A stretch of DNA of 64,000 nt from Bacteroidia bacterium (GTDB taxonomy: Bacteria > Bacteroidota > Bacteroidia > Flavobacteriales > Flavobacteriaceae): positions 124,001 through 188,000 of the forward strand of contig JAUIDI010000002.1 of the NCBI GenBank assembly GCA_030428705.1, written 5' to 3'. Below the pieces are notes generated by a model, which saw only the letters and a program-made list of their open reading frames with translations, ran no database searches and was not told the origin of the DNA. Positions within the stretch are counted from its first letter, which is position 1. Every line of letters begins with the position of its first letter. The translations under genes were made by a program, and so were the position numbers. Positions 1 through 9,743 of this stretch are shown piece after piece.

Positions 1-1248
1 GGCATTGATCTTGCGGAAAAAGTAGCTTCGAAGCTTCAAAAAAAACCTCAGGTATCGGTTTTCAAAAATTTTGGTACGGCGATGATCAAATATGGCAATA
101 TCGAACTGGAATTTGTCGGGGCCAGAAAGGAAAGCTATCACCGTAACAGTAGAAAACCTGTTGTTGAAAATGGAACTTTGGAAGATGACCAAAAACGAAG
201 GGACTTTACTATCAACGCCCTTGCACTTTCATTGAACCAAGAAGATTATGGAAATCTTTTGGATCCTTTTAATGGTGTACATGATCTTGAAAAAAAAATG
301 ATCCGTACCCCCCTCGAACCTGATATTACCTACTCCGACGACCCCTTGCGAATGATGCGGGCCATTCGCTTTGCGACCCAATTGAATTTTGAGATCGAAT
401 TGAAATCGTTGCAGGCTATAACGGCGAACAAAGACCGCATCAAGATTATTTCAAAAGAACGTATTGTAGACGAACTCCATAAAATTCTGGCAAGCCCAAA
501 ACCTTCAAAAGGTTTCACATTACTTCATAAAACAGAATTACTGCCCTATATTCTTCCTGAATTGATTGCACTTCAAGGTATCGAGGAAATCGAAGGACAA
601 AGGCACAAAGACAATTTCTGGCATACTTTGGAAGTGGTCGACAATATTGCCGAAACAACCGATAATCTATGGTTGCTATGGGCCGCACTGTTGCATGATA
701 TCGGAAAAGCGCCAACCAAGAAATTCCATAAAAAAATTGGATGGACTTTTCACGGGCATGAATTTGTCGGTTCAAAAATGGTGTACAAACTTTTTAAAAG
801 GCTCCGTATGCCGCTGAACGACAAAATGAAATATGTCCAAAAAATGGTATTGATGAGTTCTAGGCCCCAGATATTGTCCGAGGATTTTGTTACCGATTCG
901 GCGGTACGACGGCTCGTTTTCGATGCAGGAGAATATGTCGATGACCTGATGACGCTTTGTGAGGCCGACATAACCACCAAAAATCCGAAAAAGCAGAAGA
1001 AGTATAAAAACAACTTCAAACTCGTACGCCAAAAGATAATCGAAGTAGAAGAACGGGACCATATTCGCAATTTTCAACCACCGATATCGGGTGAAGAAAT
1101 CATGGAAACCTTTGGTTTGAAACCATCAAAGGAGATCGGTATAATAAAAGACGCCATTAAAGAGGCGATTCTCGAAGGGGAAATTCCCAATGAATATGAT
1201 GCCGCGAAGGAATACATGTTGAAAAAAGGAGAAGAGTTGGGCCTTTGA
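1..1248 (+). CDS. cca: CCA tRNA nucleotidyltransferase / poly(A) polymerase family, 5' end cut by window
   Basis: The frame is open from base 1, so the N-terminus with the G-S/D-x-D metal motif lies outside the window; 415 codons are visible. The family adds or repairs the 3' CCA of tRNA from CTP and ATP in the cytoplasm. Visible hallmarks are the RRDFTINAL motif near visible residues 66-74, the [12 protein letters not shown] segment of the nucleotide-recognition region, and an HD domain with LLHDIGKAP near residue 230. The HD domain suggests added phosphohydrolase activity, as in other bacterial CCA enzymes of this type. The next gene starts 39 bases downstream on the same strand. Pure poly(A) polymerase activity cannot be excluded from sequence alone. 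Confidence 0.93.
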   Translation, partial: GIDLAEKVASKLQKKPQVSVFKNFGTAMIKYGNIELEFVGARKESYHRNSRKPVVENGTLEDDQKRRDFTINALALSLNQEDYGNLLDPFNGVHDLEKKMIRTPLEPDITYSDDPLRMMRAIRFATQLNFEIELKSLQAITANKDRIKIISKERIVDELHKILASPKPSKGFTLLHKTELLPYILPELIALQGIEEIEGQRHKDNFWHTLEVVDNIAETTDNLWLLWAALLHDIGKAPTKKFHKKIGWTFHGHEFVGSKMVYKLFKRLRMPLNDKMKYVQKMVLMSSRPQILSEDFVTDSAVRRLVFDAGEYVDDLMTLCEADITTKNPKKQKKYKNNFKLVRQKIIEVEERDHIRNFQPPISGEEIMETFGLKPSKEIGIIKDAIKEAILEGEIPNEYDAAKEYMLKKGEELGL

Positions 1249-1287
1249 TCGAAAACCAATGTTTATGCTAAATATTTTCAGCTACGC

Positions 1288-2304
1288 ATGAAAAAAGAAA
1301 GTAAATCCGTTATTATCTGGCTATTGACAGGTTGTTTTCTGATATTCGTCATGGTATTGGTCGGTGGAATAACCCGATTGACGCATTCGGGGCTATCCAT
1401 ATCAAATTACAAGTTGGTAAGCGGTACGATTCCTCCGATGAACGAGCAAGAATGGCAAGAAGCCTTTGAGCTGTATAAACAATATCCCGAATATCAAAAA
1501 CTCAATAACCATTTCACGCTCGAGGACTTTAAAGACATCTATTTCTGGGAATGGCTGCATCGGGTAATCGGCAGATTTATAGGCCTAGTTTTTATCTTTC
1601 CGTTCGTTTTCTTTTTAATCAAGAAAAAACTTGACAAAGCTACCATCAAAAAATGTGTTGTTCTATTGGCATTGGGAGGTTTTCAGGGGTTTTTGGGCTG
1701 GTATATGGTCAAAAGTGGATTGGTAGACAGACCGGATGTTTCCCATTATCGGTTGGCGGCACACCTTATTACGGCCTTTTTGACATTTGCCTATAGTCTA
1801 TGGGTCGCCTTAGACCTTATGTATCCCGACAAAAAAAAGATTGATAATGGTACACGCAATTTAATCAGGGTTACATATATTGTCTTAGTAATTCAAATTA
1901 TCTGGGGAGCTTTCGTAGCGGGTCTTGATGCCGGTTTGGTGCACAACCATTGGCCGATGATGAATGAGGGCAAATTGATCCACGACACGGTTTTCATCGA
2001 ACAACGGCCCCTTGCCAAAAATTTTGTCGAAGGCCGTAGCGGTGTACAATTCGTACACCGTTACCTTGCCTATGTCGTTGTTGCGCTTTGTATAGCCATT
2101 TGGTACAGAACAAAAAACCGAACACTTACTTCACTGCAAAAGAAAGGGGTGCAATGGATATTGATCGTAGTCGGCTTACAGTTCGTGCTGGGTGTGTTCA
2201 CCTTGCTGAATGCTGTACCCATTTGGCTGGGAATCGCCCATCAGATAGGTGCTTTTTTTCTTTTGGCATCGATGACCTACACCTTACATCGCTTTTCGAA
2301 ATAG
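1288..2304 (+). CDS. ctaA: Heme A synthase (COX15/CtaA family)
   Basis: This 338-residue integral membrane protein should oxidise the heme O methyl group to a formyl group, giving heme A for the terminal aa3-type cytochrome oxidase. Several hydrophobic segments are visible. Family motifs are GGITRLTHSGLSI after the first helix (about residues 26-38), EWLHRVIGRFIG (about 90), HYRLAAHL, HRYLAY and AHQIGAFFLL. The histidines in these motifs are the expected heme ligands of the two four-helix halves. Length matches the alphaproteobacterial/Bacteroidota COX15 type rather than the shorter Bacillus form. It follows the CCA gene after 39 bases and could be co-transcribed with it. The ctaB and cox genes are not in the window. 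Confidence 0.93.
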   Translation: MKKESKSVIIWLLTGCFLIFVMVLVGGITRLTHSGLSISNYKLVSGTIPPMNEQEWQEAFELYKQYPEYQKLNNHFTLEDFKDIYFWEWLHRVIGRFIGLVFIFPFVFFLIKKKLDKATIKKCVVLLALGGFQGFLGWYMVKSGLVDRPDVSHYRLAAHLITAFLTFAYSLWVALDLMYPDKKKIDNGTRNLIRVTYIVLVIQIIWGAFVAGLDAGLVHNHWPMMNEGKLIHDTVFIEQRPLAKNFVEGRSGVQFVHRYLAYVVVALCIAIWYRTKNRTLTSLQKKGVQWILIVVGLQFVLGVFTLLNAVPIWLGIAHQIGAFFLLASMTYTLHRFSK

Positions 2305-2328
2305 CAAAGTCGTTTTAACATAATGTCG

Positions 2329-2336
2329 TACCTTTG
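2329..2336 (+). promoter_or_regulatory. Bacteroidota-type -7 box TACCTTTG
   Basis: TACCTTTG matches the TAnnTTTG consensus of the primary sigma factor of Bacteroidota. It lies 23 bases before the ATG at 2360. No clear TTTG element is visible about 20 bases upstream, so only the -7 part is supported. Confidence 0.55.
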
Positions 2337-2359
2337 CCTTCACTCAAAAGTTGAGATAA

Positions 2360-2854
2360 ATGATCTATAAAATCAGGATAATTCTGGATGCTGAGGAAGA
2401 CATTTTTCGGGATGTTGAAATAGAGGCCAGTACCACAATGGAAGATTTCCATAACGCGATAGCGCAATCCTTCGGCTTTTTAGGCAACGAAATGGCCTCG
2501 TTCTATACTTGTGACGAGAACTGGAACCAGGACGAGGAAATCGCTCTTTTCGACATGAGCGAAAATGGGTCGAACGTACGATTGATGAACGAAACCTTTC
2601 TCGAAGATGTCATGACCGAAGATTCGCCGAAACTCATATACGTCTATGATTTTTTGAGCATGTGGACGTTCTTTGTCGAACTGGCCGATATCGTAGAAAA
2701 AGAAAGTGGTCAATCGTATCCTAATTTACTTTTCAGCTTTGGCGAGTTGCCGGAATCACCACCTGAAAAAAGGTTCGAGGCCGATTCCAATTTTAACTTC
2801 GATGATACCTTTGAAAACTATGATGACCTCGATTTTGATGAAAATTGGAATTGA
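2360..2854 (+). CDS. Plasmid pRiA4b ORF-3-like family protein
   Basis: A cytoplasmic protein of 164 residues resembling the pRiA4b ORF-3 family (PF07929), known from plasmids, IS1096-type elements and many chromosomes; the molecular function is not established. The N-terminal half carries the family pattern of a short beta strand followed by a helix (FHNAIAQSFGF) and aromatic-rich strands (MASFYTC near residue 50). The last 25 or so residues are strongly acidic, rich in Asp, Glu, Phe and Asn, suggesting a flexible tail. It has its own -7 box at 2329. No transposase is nearby, so the mobile-element history of the family does not appear to apply here. Confidence 0.8.
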   Translation: MIYKIRIILDAEEDIFRDVEIEASTTMEDFHNAIAQSFGFLGNEMASFYTCDENWNQDEEIALFDMSENGSNVRLMNETFLEDVMTEDSPKLIYVYDFLSMWTFFVELADIVEKESGQSYPNLLFSFGELPESPPEKRFEADSNFNFDDTFENYDDLDFDENWN

Positions 2855-2925
2855 TCTATCCAACAAAACGTAGCCAACCCCCTAAACTTGTAAACTTCTA
2901 AACCCATAAATTCCGCAAGAAAAGA

Positions 2926-3984
2926 ATGATCAACCTCTATCCCGCCCAAATCGAGAGTATTTCACTTCATCGTGTCGGCAATAAGAATAAGAACGAAAAT
3001 GTTTTTCTATCTGCCGAACCGCTGACCTTGAACGATGAGACTACCGCATTGCTCAAAGAGTATTTTTTTAAGCCCTTTCGTGAAAAAGAGGAAAACTATT
3101 ACCATTTGACCAACGAGGTCGATGTGGAATTCAACGAAGTCTACAAATTTGTTTCGGAGATTTTTGATGATACGGCCAAAACCCACCAAAATTCCAAAAA
3201 ATTGGCTACCCATCTGTTCGAGCAATCGAACCACCCGCATATAAAAAGTGGCGAGGTTTATATCGTCTATTTGACGGGAATTCTTTTGGACAATCAGAAA
3301 ACCGATGCCGTCGGAATTTTTAAAAGCGAGCTAAAACATGATTTTTTGGAGTTTGAGGAAAAAGACAACAATCTAGATATCGTTGTACGCCAAGGTATCA
3401 ATATTAATAAGCTCGATAAGGGTTGCCTTATCTTTAACCTGAACAAGCAAGAAGGCTACAAAGTGCTCTCCGTTGACAATAACCGTTATGATGCCAAATA
3501 CTGGTTGACCAATTTTTTGGGGGTCGATGCCTTGGCCGATGAAAATTTCTATACCAAGAATTATCTGAAATTCTGCCAGAATTTTGCAAAGGACGTCGTA
3601 CTACCGGCGGAAGACAAACAGCAAGAGGTTTTGTTCATGAACCGTGCGGTCAATCATTTTGCCAAGAACGATGCATTCGAAGAAAGTAATTTTTTGAACG
3701 AAGTCATGGAGAATCCCGAATTGATTCCCGAATTCAAACATTACAAAGTCGAGAAAGGGCCTAAATATAGCATCGAAGATGTATCAAACTTTGATATTGC
3801 GAACAAGGCGGTCTCGGATGCCCGAAAAAAAATCAAAAACGTTATCAACCTCGATACGAACATCCAAATAAAACTTGATTTTATCAATCCTGAATCGGCC
3901 GAAAAGTTTGTGGAAAAAGGTTGGGACGAAGAGCGGCAAATGTACTATTACCTCGTCTATTTCAATAAGGAACAAAAAAGCTAG
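2926..3984 (+). CDS. Nucleoid-associated protein, NdpA/YejK-like
   Basis: A 352-residue protein of the 37-kDa nucleoid-associated family (PF04245). It opens with the family-typical pattern of an N-terminal strand followed by HRVGNK, then LLKEYFFKPF (about residue 43). The middle part carries SGEVYIVYLTGILLD and the C-terminus ends with FINPESAEKFVEKGWDEER. Members bind DNA in the nucleoid; the exact role is unclear even in Escherichia coli. There is no signal peptide. The gene sits 71 bases after the pRiA4b-like gene on the same strand and converges with the leftward gene at 4062. Confidence 0.85.
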   Translation: MINLYPAQIESISLHRVGNKNKNENVFLSAEPLTLNDETTALLKEYFFKPFREKEENYYHLTNEVDVEFNEVYKFVSEIFDDTAKTHQNSKKLATHLFEQSNHPHIKSGEVYIVYLTGILLDNQKTDAVGIFKSELKHDFLEFEEKDNNLDIVVRQGININKLDKGCLIFNLNKQEGYKVLSVDNNRYDAKYWLTNFLGVDALADENFYTKNYLKFCQNFAKDVVLPAEDKQQEVLFMNRAVNHFAKNDAFEESNFLNEVMENPELIPEFKHYKVEKGPKYSIEDVSNFDIANKAVSDARKKIKNVINLDTNIQIKLDFINPESAEKFVEKGWDEERQMYYYLVYFNKEQKS

Positions 3985-4061
3985 GGTTTTAGTGGTCAGA
4001 TGTTGGCTATTCGTTCGGGCCCGCCTTACTGCCAACTGCTTACTATTTAATGCTCCACTGA

Positions 4062-5150
4062 TTACCGCCCACCGGGTATTTTATTCTCGATAATCTGCTT
4101 CATGCTGACATCCTCATAGTTTCTTCGAACAAAGCTTAAGGCCAAATCAAGTACTTCGCCCATATTCTTACATTTTTTGAAATCCATATCCAGGGTCAGC
4201 TCATAAATTTGATTTTTGAGCATTTCGATGTTCTCAGGCGTCGAAATCACATCGTTCCTGCTAATTTCACGCAATTTTTTAATACGGTTGCCTGAGCTCA
4301 AAATACGTTTCGCTACGATGGAACGCTCTTCCAATTTGTATTGATCGACCGAATCTCGTAGTAATTTATCGCTCACCAATTCTACCATCAACAAATTTTC
4401 TTTAAAAAACTGAGGGCGATATACCTTTAATTTTCCTTCGAAACATTGCTGGTCGAAATCGATCGCCCTGATCTTATAGACCACATGATCAAAATCATGG
4501 GTAGGAACGATAACATAGTTGTACGAACGCATATCGCCTAAAAGCCGGATCATACAACGTTCGTTGAACTTCACGAACTCTTTGGCCAATTGCGCCTTTT
4601 CCGATTCGGTACATTTCGGCAAGAACTCCTTGATAAATACATCGCCCGGTATACCGGCGATATGTTCTTCGATCAAGGTGTCTTTGTAAACCAAAAAGTT
4701 CAGGTTGTAAGGTGAAAGCATATGCTCCAATTCAAGGCCATAAATACGGGATGCATCTGCTTTCTTTACATAGAAATAGGTAAAATTATCATTGAGGATG
4801 TTCCTAACCTTAATTCGAAAAGGTTTCGAATTTCCGAAAGTACAATAATCGACCGCATCTACGTTCAAGTACTGGATAATACTATCACTACCATCCGAAT
4901 GTAAAATAGAATATACTTTTTTAAGACTTATATCAATCTCTTTTCTATCGAATTCGGAATAATAGACCCTGATCCATAAAGTATCTTCGTCATTTGAATC
5001 ATAGACGACAACAGAACCGGCAAAACGGAGCAAGTCCTCATAAAAAATGGGAATCTCGATTTTGCGGTTATAATGATCCAAGTATCCGTCCAACTGCTCA
5101 TTGACCGGATAGGCAGGTTTCTTTTTCGACATTAAACGTTCCTCTGACAT
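4062..5150 (-). CDS. Conserved flavobacterial protein with protein-kinase-like motifs
   Basis: I do not recognise an established family name. The 362-residue protein has no signal peptide or membrane segment. The middle third carries motifs in the order expected for a kinase-like fold: FYVKKAD with a possible ATP-binding lysine (about residue 130), a long middle helix region, GDMRSYNYV (about 208, resembling the HGDxxxxN catalytic loop) and IRAIDFDQ (about 230, resembling the metal-binding DFG/DFD). The His before GDM is replaced by Leu. Two ATGs at the start (5150 and 5132) are possible. A leftward -7 box lies at 5185-5192. Kinase activity is inference from motif order only. Confidence 0.6.
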   Translation of the reverse strand: MSEERLMSKKKPAYPVNEQLDGYLDHYNRKIEIPIFYEDLLRFAGSVVVYDSNDEDTLWIRVYYSEFDRKEIDISLKKVYSILHSDGSDSIIQYLNVDAVDYCTFGNSKPFRIKVRNILNDNFTYFYVKKADASRIYGLELEHMLSPYNLNFLVYKDTLIEEHIAGIPGDVFIKEFLPKCTESEKAQLAKEFVKFNERCMIRLLGDMRSYNYVIVPTHDFDHVVYKIRAIDFDQQCFEGKLKVYRPQFFKENLLMVELVSDKLLRDSVDQYKLEERSIVAKRILSSGNRIKKLREISRNDVISTPENIEMLKNQIYELTLDMDFKKCKNMGEVLDLALSFVRRNYEDVSMKQIIENKIPGGR

Positions 5151-5184
5151 GTTCCGAAATTAAATTAAAAACTGCGAATTGTAA

Positions 5185-5192
5185 CAAATTTA
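5185..5192 (-). promoter_or_regulatory. -7 box TAAATTTG for the leftward kinase-like gene
   Basis: Read on the minus strand this is TAAATTTG, a full TAnnTTTG match, 35 bases before the ATG at 5150. It lies in the 89-base divergent spacer shared with the ABC transporter operon. Confidence 0.5.
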
Positions 5193-5239
5193 GGCTTTCT
5201 TCGTCAAGTAAGAACAGACCACCTAAAACAACACCAATT

Positions 5240-6142
5240 TTGGAAAAAATTCTTACGGTAAGCAATCTTACCAAAAAATTCGGCTACCTGACCGCCGTCA
5301 AAGACCTTTCATTCAGTATTGAAAAAGGCAATGTCTATGGTATTCTTGGGCCAAATGGGAGTGGCAAATCGACCACCTTGGGTATTGTCCTTAATGTAGT
5401 GAACCGCACCAACGGCGAGTTTTCGTGGTTCGATGGCAGTACTTCAACGCACGAGGCTTTGAAAAAGGTAGGCGCCATCATTGAGCGGCCCAATTTCTAT
5501 CCCTATATGACCGCCGTCCAAAACCTAAAACTGGTCTGTAAAATCAAAGAAGTATCGGTAGACAAAATCGAGGAGAAACTGGAGCTCGTAGGACTTTTAG
5601 ACCGAAAGAACAGTAAATTCAGAACTTATTCTTTAGGAATGAAGCAGCGCTTGGCCATTGCCTCGGCTCTATTGAACGATCCCGAAATATTGATTTTGGA
5701 CGAACCCACGAACGGATTGGATCCGCAGGGCATTCATCAAATTCGGGAAATCATTAAAAAAATAGCTTCCCAAGGTACTACTATCCTATTGGCATCCCAT
5801 CTTTTGGATGAGGTGGAAAAGGTATGTAGCCACGTGGTCATTCTCCGCAAAGGGGAAAAACTCTACTCGGGTTCGGTCGATGGAATGTTGGCGAGCCACG
5901 GGTTTTTCGAGCTAAAAACGGATCAGATAGAAAAACTCAAAACGTATTTGGAAAGCAATTCCAATTTTGGTGAAATAAAATCGGAAAACGGTATGGTCAC
6001 TGCATTCCTTAAAGAAGAAATGAGCGCTGTAGATTTAAACAAAGCCTTGTTCGAAAAAGGAATTTATCTTTCCCATCTCGTCAAGCGTAAGGAAAGCTTG
6101 GAAGAACAATTCTTGACATTGACCGAAAACCAAGCAAACTAA
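5240..6142 (+). CDS. ABC transporter ATP-binding subunit (ABC-2 exporter type)
   Basis: A 300-residue ATPase subunit. Walker A is GPNGSGKST (about residues 38-46), the signature is YSLGMKQRLAIA (about 133), Walker B is EILILDEP (about 152) and the H-loop lies in LLASHLLDE. The most likely start is TTG at 5240, giving the usual N-terminus EKILTVSNLTKKFG directly before the ATPase core; no ATG fits. The C-terminal 85 residues form a divergent extension as in BcrA/drug-resistance type ATPases. It is followed by its permease after 7 bases. The substrate is unknown. Confidence 0.9.
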   Translation: MEKILTVSNLTKKFGYLTAVKDLSFSIEKGNVYGILGPNGSGKSTTLGIVLNVVNRTNGEFSWFDGSTSTHEALKKVGAIIERPNFYPYMTAVQNLKLVCKIKEVSVDKIEEKLELVGLLDRKNSKFRTYSLGMKQRLAIASALLNDPEILILDEPTNGLDPQGIHQIREIIKKIASQGTTILLASHLLDEVEKVCSHVVILRKGEKLYSGSVDGMLASHGFFELKTDQIEKLKTYLESNSNFGEIKSENGMVTAFLKEEMSAVDLNKALFEKGIYLSHLVKRKESLEEQFLTLTENQAN

Positions 6143-6149
6143 GAAAACC

Positions 6150-6983
6150 ATGGTACGACTGCTTCAAATAGAATTTATAAAATTATGGAACAACCGGGCC
6201 AGTAAGGTGCTGATCATATCTTATTTTGTTCTGTTGACCTCAATTGCGCTGGTAGCCGCCATAAAGTTCGATATAGGCCCGATCAAATTTCATTTGGCGG
6301 AAATCGGAATTTTCAATTTTCCCTATATCTGGCACTTCAACACCTTTGTGACCGCTTTTTTCAAATTGTTTCTTGCCATCGTAATCGTATCGATGATGGC
6401 CAATGAATACAGCAATAAGACAATCAAACAAAATTTGATAGACGGCCTTTCAAAAAAGGAATTCGTATTATCGAAATTCTTGACGGTACTATCGTTCGCG
6501 TTGATTTCGACCGTCTTTGTCTTCGTAGTGTCCATGATTTTAGGGTTGATTTATTCCGATTACGATGAATTGTCGATAATTTTTTCCGATTTGGAGTTTT
6601 TATTGGCGTTTTTCATAAAACTGGTCGGATTCTTCTCTTTCTGCTTGTTTTTGGGAATCTTGGTCAAACGGTCCGCCTTCGCCTTGGGGTTCCTCATTTT
6701 ATGGCAGATTTTTGAAGGATTTGTTAGGGGAATGATCCGCTGGAAACTTTTCAACGAAGAAACCACCGATACCATTATGGGGTTCTTTCCATTGAACTCA
6801 ATGTGGAATCTTATCAAAGAACCGGTCACCCGATTGGAAGCCGTACAATCGGTCGCCGATCAGGTCGGCGAACAAATCGTACTTGACTATCGAACACAGT
6901 GGTACGAATTTCTCATCGTTCTCGCTTGGACGGCCATTTTTATCTATTTGTCATATGTTTTGCTAAAAAAGCGGGATTTATAG
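6150..6983 (+). CDS. ABC-2 type transporter permease subunit
   Basis: A 277-residue membrane protein with about six hydrophobic segments, starting with an amphipathic RLLQIEFIKLWNNRASK region followed by VLIISYFVLLTSIALVAA. The ANEYSNKTIKQNLIDGLSKKEF loop is typical of BcrB-like ABC-2 permeases. It lies 7 bases after the ATPase gene and forms one transporter with it. The three secreted T9SS proteins follow directly, but ABC-2 exporters do not carry T9SS substrates, so a functional link is not supported. Confidence 0.87.
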   Translation: MVRLLQIEFIKLWNNRASKVLIISYFVLLTSIALVAAIKFDIGPIKFHLAEIGIFNFPYIWHFNTFVTAFFKLFLAIVIVSMMANEYSNKTIKQNLIDGLSKKEFVLSKFLTVLSFALISTVFVFVVSMILGLIYSDYDELSIIFSDLEFLLAFFIKLVGFFSFCLFLGILVKRSAFALGFLILWQIFEGFVRGMIRWKLFNEETTDTIMGFFPLNSMWNLIKEPVTRLEAVQSVADQVGEQIVLDYRTQWYEFLIVLAWTAIFIYLSYVLLKKRDL

Positions 6984-6990
6984 TATATTG

Positions 6991-7009
6991 TAGGGTTGCG
7001 AGAACCCTA
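6991..7009 (+). promoter_or_regulatory. Hairpin at the start codon of the first T9SS protein gene
   Basis: TAGGGTT and AACCCTA form a 7-bp inverted repeat with a GCGAG loop. The last A is the A of the ATG at 7009. It could limit ribosome access or mark the end of the ABC transcript; no T-run follows. Confidence 0.35.
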
Positions 7010-9717
7010 TGAAAACGAAAATTGTAAAGACACTGCTTTTTGGTATGCTCTGCCCTGTCCTGCTTTTCGGTCAAGGGGAGACCGACAATTGGTACTTTGG
7101 CAATGGCGCTGGAATTACTTTTAACAATGATGGAAGTGTTACTCCCTTAGCGGATGGTCAAATCAACACTTTAGAAGGCTGCGCAACGATTTCAGACCCC
7201 TTTGGAAGCCTGCTGTTCTATACCGACGGCATAACCGTTTATAACCGCAATCACCAAATTATGGAGAACGGTCAGGGTCTTTACGGTGACCCATCGAGCA
7301 CCCAATCCGCATTGATCGTACCAAGGCCTGACCATCCGAATCTTTATTACATTTTCACGGTGGATACTTCAGTATTTGAGGGAGATCCCGATTTTGGGTT
7401 GAATTATTCGGTAGTCGATGTATCCGCTGACGGCGGTAATGGGTCGGTCATTGAAAAAAACCGTAGGCTGCTACAAGATTGTTCCGAAAAGATAACCGCG
7501 GTTCTAAAAGACTGTAGCGATAAGTCGATTTGGGTAATAACCTTGGCATCTGAAACAGGTACCGGTCATATTTTGAATACCTATCATGCCTTTGAAGTCA
7601 ATGCAAACGGGGTCGTCCATACCTCGGTAAAGTCTACATTTACCAATTTGGCCATCGAGGATCCCAGAGGGTACCTCAAATTATCGCCCGACGGCACCAA
7701 GTTGGTAAGTGCCAATGCCAATTTTGGCCTTTATATGTACGATTTCGATGCAGCATCGGGTACATTGACCAATCAAGAAAGAATTACTACTTCCGCCATT
7801 AACAAAAACCCCTATGGTGTCGAATTCTCACCGAACGGCCAATATCTCTATATCTATTCCTCAAACGATCTTTTAGGTCCTACCGGTCATACCTCTACCC
7901 TATCGCAATATGACCTTTTGGCGGGAGATGTTTCAGCATCCGAAGTAGTGCTCGACAGCCGTTCTTTATACCGAGGCGCCCTGCAATTGGGGGACAATGG
8001 CAAAATCTATCGAACATTGCCGCAAAACTATTTGAACGGGTCTTCTTTTTTGGGAGTCATTGAAAATCCGAATGAAAAAGGCCTTGCAGCGAACTATGTA
8101 CACAATGCCATATCATTAGGTGGAAGAACCGCTACCCAGGGCCTCCCACCTTTCATACAATCATTTTTCAACAAAATCGACCTTATTGTAAATGCCGATG
8201 GTTCAACATCAAGTTCTTTGTCGATATGTGAAGGGGAAAGTTTCACGCTACAGACCGATATAGTTCCCGGTGCCACCTATTCTTGGGAAAAGGATGGGGT
8301 TCCACTAACCGGAATAGGAACCAATTCTTTGGAGGTCTCAAATGTAGATATCGATAACGCAGGGCGTTATCGTCTTGTAATAACTTCTGATGAATTGAAC
8401 TGCCCGATCATTGGTGAATCGTCTATAGAGGTCGAACCCATGCCCGAAACACCGAATCTGATCTTGGAGCAATGCGATGTATATGAGGGTTCGGAAGACG
8501 GTATCGCCTTGATAGATTTAAGACAGGTCGAATCCGACGGCGATTTTGAATACCAATATTTTCTGAGCATCGAAGACAGAAATAATGGAAATCGTATTGA
8601 TGATCCGTCCCACTTTAGCAATACCATTCCTTTTGAGCAGACCATTTATTACAACGTGGTCAACAATTTGGGATGCGAAAATACGGGCGAACTGCAACTG
8701 CAAATTAATCCCGTAGTTTTCAGCGATAATGAGCAAACCGTTTTTCATAGCTGTGATGAAGATCCCCTTGACACTGAACTCATCGGTATTTTTGATTTGA
8801 ACGAAATAAGAGCGGCAAACTATCCGAACAATCAGGTCAACTTTTATGAAACTTTGGAAGATGTCTCTTTGGAACGCAACCAACTTCCACAAACCTATGC
8901 CTCGGAAACAAATATTATCTATGCCCGTATCGAAAATGCGAACCAATGTCAAGATGTACTCGAAGTTTCTTTGGTGGTGAATGCGACGCCTTTCTTTTCA
9001 ATGCCAGATAGTTATTTGTTATGTACAAATGACCCCGACCTAACGATTAGTGCGCCTGAAGGATTCGATTCATACTCCTTTTTTAGAATCGAAGGTGGTA
9101 CGGAAGAGATTATTTCAACGGCTCGGACAACCTCTATCCTCAAAACTGGTGATTACGTAGTCGAGGCCGGCTATGAATATTCGCAAAACGGTGAAACAAC
9201 ATTGTGTACAAGTCGTGTCGGATTTAAGGTACTGCCGTCGAATAACGCAATAATCGATGATGTTCTGATCTCGGATATCTCAAGTAACAATACGGTACAA
9301 ATCGAGGTGTCCGGCGATGGCGACTACGAATTCTCAATTGATGATGAAATATATCAGGATTCCAATTTTTTCGAAAATATCACTCCAGGATTTATCACGA
9401 TCTATGTTCGTGATAAAAATGGTTGCGGAATTACAGAAGATTTGATATCCGTAGTCGGCTATCCGAAATTTTTTACGCCAAATAACGACGGATTCAACGA
9501 TACATGGCAACTTATAGGTGTCGATAGCAGATTTCAATCCGGCTCTTCCATAACAATCTTTGACCGTTTTGGAAAACAAGTTGCCGAAATAGATACCAGT
9601 AGCAAAGGATGGGACGGCACATATAATAGTCGAACACTTCCGGCATCCGATTATTGGTTTAAAGCGGTTTTGGAAAGTGGTAGGGAATTTAAAGGCCATT
9701 TTACCCTTAAAAGATAA
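7009..9717 (+). CDS. Large secreted protein with type B T9SS sorting domain
   Basis: A 902-residue protein. Residues 1-22 form a signal peptide ending LLFGQ. Residues about 25-390 look like a beta-propeller: the repeated strands KLSPDGTKLVSANA and EFSPNGQYLYIYSS are WD40/PD40-like. An Ig-like domain follows (ICEGESFTLQTD, about 405). The last 90 residues hold the type B sorting signal: FFTPNNDGFNDTW, then FDRFGKQV, GWDGTYNSRTLPASDYWF and final FKGHFTLKR. Such proteins are exported by Sec, cross the outer membrane by T9SS and attach to the surface or are released; many help gliding or adhesion. The exact ligand is unknown. The next gene begins 26 bases downstream. Confidence 0.9.
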   Translation: MKTKIVKTLLFGMLCPVLLFGQGETDNWYFGNGAGITFNNDGSVTPLADGQINTLEGCATISDPFGSLLFYTDGITVYNRNHQIMENGQGLYGDPSSTQSALIVPRPDHPNLYYIFTVDTSVFEGDPDFGLNYSVVDVSADGGNGSVIEKNRRLLQDCSEKITAVLKDCSDKSIWVITLASETGTGHILNTYHAFEVNANGVVHTSVKSTFTNLAIEDPRGYLKLSPDGTKLVSANANFGLYMYDFDAASGTLTNQERITTSAINKNPYGVEFSPNGQYLYIYSSNDLLGPTGHTSTLSQYDLLAGDVSASEVVLDSRSLYRGALQLGDNGKIYRTLPQNYLNGSSFLGVIENPNEKGLAANYVHNAISLGGRTATQGLPPFIQSFFNKIDLIVNADGSTSSSLSICEGESFTLQTDIVPGATYSWEKDGVPLTGIGTNSLEVSNVDIDNAGRYRLVITSDELNCPIIGESSIEVEPMPETPNLILEQCDVYEGSEDGIALIDLRQVESDGDFEYQYFLSIEDRNNGNRIDDPSHFSNTIPFEQTIYYNVVNNLGCENTGELQLQINPVVFSDNEQTVFHSCDEDPLDTELIGIFDLNEIRAANYPNNQVNFYETLEDVSLERNQLPQTYASETNIIYARIENANQCQDVLEVSLVVNATPFFSMPDSYLLCTNDPDLTISAPEGFDSYSFFRIEGGTEEIISTARTTSILKTGDYVVEAGYEYSQNGETTLCTSRVGFKVLPSNNAIIDDVLISDISSNNTVQIEVSGDGDYEFSIDDEIYQDSNFFENITPGFITIYVRDKNGCGITEDLISVVGYPKFFTPNNDGFNDTWQLIGVDSRFQSGSSITIFDRFGKQVAEIDTSSKGWDGTYNSRTLPASDYWFKAVLESGREFKGHFTLKR

Positions 9718-9743
9718 CTATGCGCTGCTTTAAGATTTATCCC

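Noticed and set aside
2360-2854. Mobile element passenger gene
   Set aside because: The family occurs in IS elements, but no transposase, terminal repeats or target duplication is visible here.
5240-6983. GldA/GldFG gliding transporter
   Set aside because: The ATPase and single permease fit generic ABC-2 exporters; the gldFG arrangement is absent.
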